From an uncultured Granulosicoccus sp. (GTDB taxonomy: Bacteria; Pseudomonadota; Gammaproteobacteria; Granulosicoccales; Granulosicoccaceae): 64,000 bases of DNA. The translations under genes and the position numbers were made by a program. The notes under the pieces were generated by a model. It was not told where the DNA came from, ran no database searches, and saw only the letters and a list, made by a program, of their open reading frames with translations. The DNA is taken from the NCBI GenBank assembly GCA_947495035.1, contig CANLXI010000006.1, positions 171,257-235,256 on the forward strand, given 5' to 3'. Shown in pieces: positions 60,609 through 64,000 of the stretch (within the stretch, counting starts at the first letter, position 1; the number at the start of each line of letters is the position of its first letter).

Positions 60609-61325
60609 ATGGAGCTCGTTGTCTTGAAGAAAAACATCCTGATTGTCGGAGGTTCATCCGGGCTGGGTCTGGATCTGGCCAGGCACTATGTGCGAGAAGG
60701 GCATGGCGTTTGTCTTACCGGCCGTCACGACCCGGGTTTGTCAGGTGCGAGGTACGTCGAGCTGGATATCGATGCTGACGGTGCACACTTGAATCGCGGT
60801 ATTGATCAACTGCTCGAGAATTTCCCTGTCGTGAACACGCTGATCTACTCGGCCGGATTCTGTCAGAGAGCGACGATCGATGGTCTGTCCACTGCCGATA
60901 TCACGCAGATGGTGAATGTCGGGCTGGTGGCGCCCATGCTGCTGGTCCAGCGCCTCAAGAACCATCTGGATACGCCCCTCAAGGTCATGCTGATCACGTC
61001 AAGTTCGCAGTACACCGCGCGTGAGACGGAGCCTGTGTATTGTGCCACCAAGGCGGGTCTGGGTATGTTCGGTGCCTGCCTGGCGCTGGACAGGAAGGTC
61101 GGCAAAGTCCTTGTCGCAGCCCCTTCGGGCATGAAGAGTCCATTCTGGCGCCATAGTGACAACGATGTATCAGAGATGCTGGAGACGCAGTGGGTTGCGG
61201 CCCGGATCGTGGAGCTCTCCAGCGGTGCCTTCAAATACAAGTTCGCGAAGATTCTGAGAAATCCGCAAGGAATCGTGGTTGAAGAGTGTCTTGACGATGC
61301 CCTGCAACCGATAGAGTGTCAGTAG
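60609..61325 (+). CDS. Short-chain dehydrogenase-like oxidoreductase
   Basis: This protein of about 238 residues has the SDR NAD motif LIVGGSSGLGLDLARHYVRE, NTLIYSAGFCQ, catalytic Ser in LITSSSQYTARE and YCATKAG. A TTG at 60624 with GGAG nine bases upstream may be the true start, since the family begins near KKNILIVGG. The C terminus is shorter than in classical SDRs and ends without the usual VDGG motif, so the substrate is unknown. It is followed immediately by two small genes on the same strand. Confidence 0.8.
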   Translation: MELVVLKKNILIVGGSSGLGLDLARHYVREGHGVCLTGRHDPGLSGARYVELDIDADGAHLNRGIDQLLENFPVVNTLIYSAGFCQRATIDGLSTADITQMVNVGLVAPMLLVQRLKNHLDTPLKVMLITSSSQYTARETEPVYCATKAGLGMFGACLALDRKVGKVLVAAPSGMKSPFWRHSDNDVSEMLETQWVAARIVELSSGAFKYKFAKILRNPQGIVVEECLDDALQPIECQ

Positions 61326-61343
61326 CTGGTGGCGGCAGTTCTG

Positions 61344-61751
61344 ATGAAATTCCATCCCTTGTCCGAAAGTGAATTGGTCGATTGGGCGTATCACCCCGAG
61401 TCCTTCGTGGGTGTTGACCAGGACGTCGAGCTGCTGGTGGCAAGCCTGCGCAATGCCGATGTCATTCTGGCGTGCGCTGCTGACGATCAGTGTCCGAAAC
61501 AGCGATTTTTCGTCAACTGCGCCTGTCTGATTGTGGGTGATGCGGTGCGCCGCTGTGCTGTTGACTCTTCGGAGAGGCATGTTCCGGCCGAGAAGGACAT
61601 TCTGGCGTTTGCAAGACGGGCCGAGAAAACGGGTAATCGCTACCTGCTAGAATTAGCCTGGCGTGCCAGAGCGCTCGTGGAAGAGCCCTCCAGTTTTGAT
61701 CGCGAGTATTGGTGCGCTGGTGGATTGGTTCGTGAGATGTTTGATGACTGA
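61344..61751 (+). CDS. Hypothetical cytoplasmic protein
   Basis: This is a 135-residue protein from ATG 61344; a GTG at 61329 is an alternative. It has no signal or membrane segment and contains six Cys (for example FFVNCACLIVGD), possibly relevant to metal or redox. The stop overlaps the next start, suggesting coupling with the secreted protein downstream. Its mostly helical, WAYHPESF-containing sequence is not a family I know. Confidence 0.6.
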   Translation: MKFHPLSESELVDWAYHPESFVGVDQDVELLVASLRNADVILACAADDQCPKQRFFVNCACLIVGDAVRRCAVDSSERHVPAEKDILAFARRAEKTGNRYLLELAWRARALVEEPSSFDREYWCAGGLVREMFDD

Positions 61752-62793
61752 ACAACCGCTTGCATTATGGCCACTGCTGCTTGTCAATCTGGCATTGCCT
61801 GCCCGTTCCGGTCATGCAAGTCTGACCCATCCGGCATGCCATCCGCTGGCGACACTACCGTCAACGGTATATCTTTTCTCGGCAGATCTTGACGGCAAGG
61901 ATGGGGCCGACTTGTTCGTTGCGGATCGTAGCGGCGGGTCGACTGTCATCACCGCCTGTGATGTTCCTTCCCTTGGTCCATGGGATATGCGTGATACCAA
62001 CAGGCCGCTCAATACGGTCGTTGTCGTCGATGTGGAGGGTGACGGAACAGAGGAGCTGATTGTGGGCGGTCCCACGGGGTCAGCGCCACTGGTCGGAACC
62101 GTCACCCGCCTGAAGGGGACGCAGCTTGAACCGGGAGAAAGCGTGTCTGTCAGACCCGCTGACGATTTGCTGGCGGGTAAAACATTCCGGTGTGTCGACA
62201 CCGATGACGATGGGCAACGTGAAGTTGTCAACTACAGCTATCGTGAAAACGTTGACGGGTCAGAAATACACTGGCGAGGCAGTGACGGTGGTGAAGGTCT
62301 GTTCAAGTTGCCTTCACAAGCGGCCGAAGCCTGGTTGTTTCGAAATGGGCATTGTGGAGGTCGTCTGGCGACAAGCCAGAGTTTTGCGGTGGCTGCTTAT
62401 CCGCCATCTGTGGTAATTGAATCCCTTCAAACCCACCTTGCAGAGGACGGAATTGTTCAGTTCGGTATCAACAATCAGGTACTCCATACAAAGACAGTTG
62501 AACAGTTGAGAGATGACAATGACTGGCTGATTCCACTGGAAAGCTACGGTGGCTATGAGGGGCCTTTCTCCCTGCCAGGCTTTCTGGCAAAGGCGCAGAC
62601 ACTGACGGTCGGCTCGCACAATCACTGTGCAGGCTCCCCATTGGCACCACCGAATCTGTCAGAGAAGAAACTGATTCAGCTCTCGGCTCAACCCGGTCAG
62701 ACAAGCAGCTGCCTGCAATGGTTTTCGGTTGATTTCTGGATGAAAGAGGACTTCACGATCGAAGCTGTCATGTTGAATATCTGGGAGCCTTGA
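61744..62793 (+). CDS. Secreted protein with FG-GAP/VCBS-like repeats
   Basis: This 349-residue protein has a signal peptide (LALWPLLLVNLALPARSGHA). Residues 45-180 contain Asp-rich motifs (YLFSADLDGKDGADLFVADR; VVVDVEGDGTEELIVGG; RCVDTDDDGQREVVNYSY) spaced like calcium-binding FG-GAP/VCBS beta-propeller blades. Only three such blades are seen, fewer than a full propeller. The C-terminal half is unassigned. Its stop codon is the first three bases of an 8-bp tandem repeat. Extracellular adhesion or a binding role is a guess. Confidence 0.65.
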   Translation: MTEQPLALWPLLLVNLALPARSGHASLTHPACHPLATLPSTVYLFSADLDGKDGADLFVADRSGGSTVITACDVPSLGPWDMRDTNRPLNTVVVVDVEGDGTEELIVGGPTGSAPLVGTVTRLKGTQLEPGESVSVRPADDLLAGKTFRCVDTDDDGQREVVNYSYRENVDGSEIHWRGSDGGEGLFKLPSQAAEAWLFRNGHCGGRLATSQSFAVAAYPPSVVIESLQTHLAEDGIVQFGINNQVLHTKTVEQLRDDNDWLIPLESYGGYEGPFSLPGFLAKAQTLTVGSHNHCAGSPLAPPNLSEKKLIQLSAQPGQTSSCLQWFSVDFWMKEDFTIEAVMLNIWEP

Positions 62794-62862
62794 TGCCTTG
62801 ATGCCTTGATGCCTTGATGCCTGAATGCCTGAATGCCTGAATGCCTGAATGCCTGAATGCCG
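62791..62862. repeat. 8-bp tandem repeat array, nine units
   Basis: Four copies of TGATGCCT (62791-62822) are followed by four of GAATGCCT and one GAATGCCG (62823-62862). The first unit supplies the stop codon of the upstream gene. The abrupt switch between the two unit types suggests growth of two sub-blocks by replication slippage. Change in unit number would not shift the upstream frame because the stop is in unit one. Confidence 0.9.
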
Positions 62863-62885
62863 AGTGCGTCATGACAACCATGCCT

Positions 62886-63731
62886 TCACCGAGGATGATT
62901 GACCAGTGCACCGAGCGCCTCTGAAATCTGCCTGGCGGCCGTTGTCACAACAGGCCCGATGCGACTGATCATCTCATCGGGAAAGCGGGTACTGGGGCCG
63001 GATACGGATACACCAGCGACCGGTTCACCACGGGCATCGAGAATGGGAGCGGCCACGCAGCGCATGCCTTCGAAGTGCTCCTCGTTGTCAAAGGACCAGC
63101 CTCTCTGACGCGTGCGATCGAGATCCTCGAACAGCGTTGTCGGTGTGCTCAGGGTCTGTGTGGTGAAGGCCGGCAGTCCGGTTTTCTCCAGACTCTTTTG
63201 CACTTCGTCGCGACTGCGCATCGACAACAGTGCCTTGCCGATACCCGAGGCGTGCAGATGACTGCGGGATCCGGGGCGATGATAGGCCCGGATGGGGTGA
63301 TTGCTTTCGACCTGTGAGATGAACACCACATAGCCGTTGTCTTCGACCGCCAGATTGGCAGTCTCACCCGTGTCTTCCATGAGCACACGCATGATTGGCC
63401 GTGCGATCTCTACCAGGCTGGTGCGCGCCAGATAGCTGGTGCCGACACTGTAGGCCTGTACACCGATGGACCAGAGTTGTGAGGTCTCGTCGTAATCGAC
63501 GAATTGCTGGCGCAACAATGTGCTCAGCAGGCGGTGAGCGGTAGGGGCGGGCATGCCTGCCTGCAATGACAGATCGCTGAGATTGGCGGCACCTTCTCTG
63601 GCGAGTAACTGCAGCAGGGTCAGACCGCGATCCAGCGCCTGCACGGTGGACACTTCCGTCTCGCTGCGCTGAATTCTGGGTCGTCCGCGTCCACGTCGGG
63701 TGGTGCTGACCGGCTTGTCGCTGGCGGGCAT
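62886..63731 (-). CDS. IclR family transcriptional regulator
   Basis: This 281-residue protein starts with a basic AT-hook-like leader (RRGRGRPRIQRSE). The winged helix-turn-helix (about 28-90) reads VQALDRGLTLLQLLAREGAA and AGMPAPTAHRLLSTLLRQQF. The C-terminal ligand domain (about 110-275) has HASGIGKALLSM and CVAAPILDARGEPVAGVSVS. IclR members sense small carboxylic acids or aromatics and often repress catabolic genes and themselves. No target operon is adjacent in the window. The palindrome just upstream of its start is a plausible self-regulatory site. Confidence 0.92.
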   Translation of the reverse strand: MPASDKPVSTTRRGRGRPRIQRSETEVSTVQALDRGLTLLQLLAREGAANLSDLSLQAGMPAPTAHRLLSTLLRQQFVDYDETSQLWSIGVQAYSVGTSYLARTSLVEIARPIMRVLMEDTGETANLAVEDNGYVVFISQVESNHPIRAYHRPGSRSHLHASGIGKALLSMRSRDEVQKSLEKTGLPAFTTQTLSTPTTLFEDLDRTRQRGWSFDNEEHFEGMRCVAAPILDARGEPVAGVSVSGPSTRFPDEMISRIGPVVTTAARQISEALGALVNHPR

Positions 63732-63765
63732 GGCTTGTCCTTGGCTGCAGGTTTGATTGCATCAG

Positions 63766-63788
63766 ATTATGAAGTAATTTTTCATAAT
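63766..63788. promoter_or_regulatory. Palindromic operator candidate upstream of the IclR gene
   Basis: ATTATGAA (63766-63773) and TTCATAAT (63781-63788) are perfect 8-bp inverted arms with a 7-base spacer, 35 bases before the IclR-family start. A partial third half-site (TTCATAAAATGA) follows. The shape fits IclR-type operators and the place fits autoregulation. The following 100 bases are exceptionally AT-rich compared with the rest of the window. Confidence 0.6.
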
Positions 63789-63912
63789 TTTCATAAAATG
63801 ATAAAAAATAACAATAAATATAGTAAAAACATGCGGTTGTGGAATTAAATAATAAAATAAAAAAACATTTCAAAAATAGCTTGAAAATAGCAGAGTTCCG
63901 CCGGATACTGTC

Positions 63913-64000
63913 AACAGAACGCACAACAGAACGCACAACAGAACGCACAACAGAACGCACAACAGAACGCACAACAGAACGCACAACAGAACGCACAACA
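63913..64000. repeat. 12-bp tandem repeat array running off the window edge
   Basis: AACAGAACGCAC is repeated seven times without change (63913-63996) and a further four bases begin an eighth copy at the edge. On the minus strand the unit reads as the tetrapeptide RSVV, but the frame that carries it has no coding character. The perfect copies indicate recent expansion. The full length cannot be seen. Confidence 0.9.

Overview
The window looks like a chromosomal segment of a GC-rich, free-living, probably marine heterotrophic gammaproteobacterium. Supporting this are GreB, DsbB, an Rmf-like protein, a DUF3581 protein, HexR control of the Entner-Doudoroff genes, and a GlcDEF glycolate oxidase. 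A Granulosicoccus-like bacterium would fit the gene mix, but the sequence alone does not prove it. I saw no rRNA, tRNA, CRISPR array, insertion sequence or prophage. Gene density is high and nearly every long reading frame belongs to a recognisable bacterial family.

Layout. 0-6.5 kb: the end of a membrane protein, a sulfatase, a frameshifted remnant of a D-threonine aldolase/D-serine dehydratase-type enzyme, a sugar ABC binding protein and permease without an ATPase, an alpha/beta hydrolase and greB. 6.5-12.4 kb (minus strand): an unusual cluster of exported proteins in which a copper amine oxidase appears to be split into an N-domain protein, a catalytically dead homologue and a homologue that keeps the copper ligands but has Ala-Tyr-Ala at the quinone-cofactor site, followed by a two-FnIII-domain protein. 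12.4-17 kb: a gamma-glutamylcyclotransferase-fold protein, DUF3581, a short-chain dehydrogenase and recQ. 17-21.3 kb (minus): a membrane O-acyltransferase and two tandem paralogous lipoprotein O-acetylesterases. 21.6-29.4 kb: a ten-gene, translationally coupled Mrp/Mbh-type cation antiporter operon, followed by a 13-bp minisatellite.

30.5-43.7 kb is the central carbon block: edd-eda on the minus strand, divergent from zwf-pgl-hexR, then a LysM/FecR secreted protein, pyruvate kinase and glcDEF. Palindromic HexR-type boxes lie in the edd/zwf and pyk/glcD intergenic regions, so the regulator sits next to its likely targets. 44-50 kb: an AI-2E-type transporter, a GAF hybrid histidine kinase, a GGDEF-EAL protein and small stress or hypothetical genes. 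50.8-53.7 kb: dsbB and a GH10 xylanase lipoprotein, convergent, separated by two strong hairpins. 55-61.7 kb: a likely sugar-acid group (two short-chain dehydrogenases, a 3-hydroxyisobutyrate dehydrogenase-like protein, a UxaA/GarD-type dehydratase, an epimerase and a TSUP permease), then a secreted protein of unknown function ending in an 8-bp repeat. The window closes with an IclR regulator, its AT-rich palindromic upstream region and a 12-bp tandem array that runs off the edge.

Taken together the segment describes an organism that depolymerises and deacetylates polysaccharides, imports sugars, and routes sugar acids and hexoses through the HexR-controlled Entner-Doudoroff pathway. The most unusual item is the split amine-oxidase cluster. 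The Mbh-like gene order of the antiporter operon and three unrelated short tandem arrays at gene edges also deserve attention.
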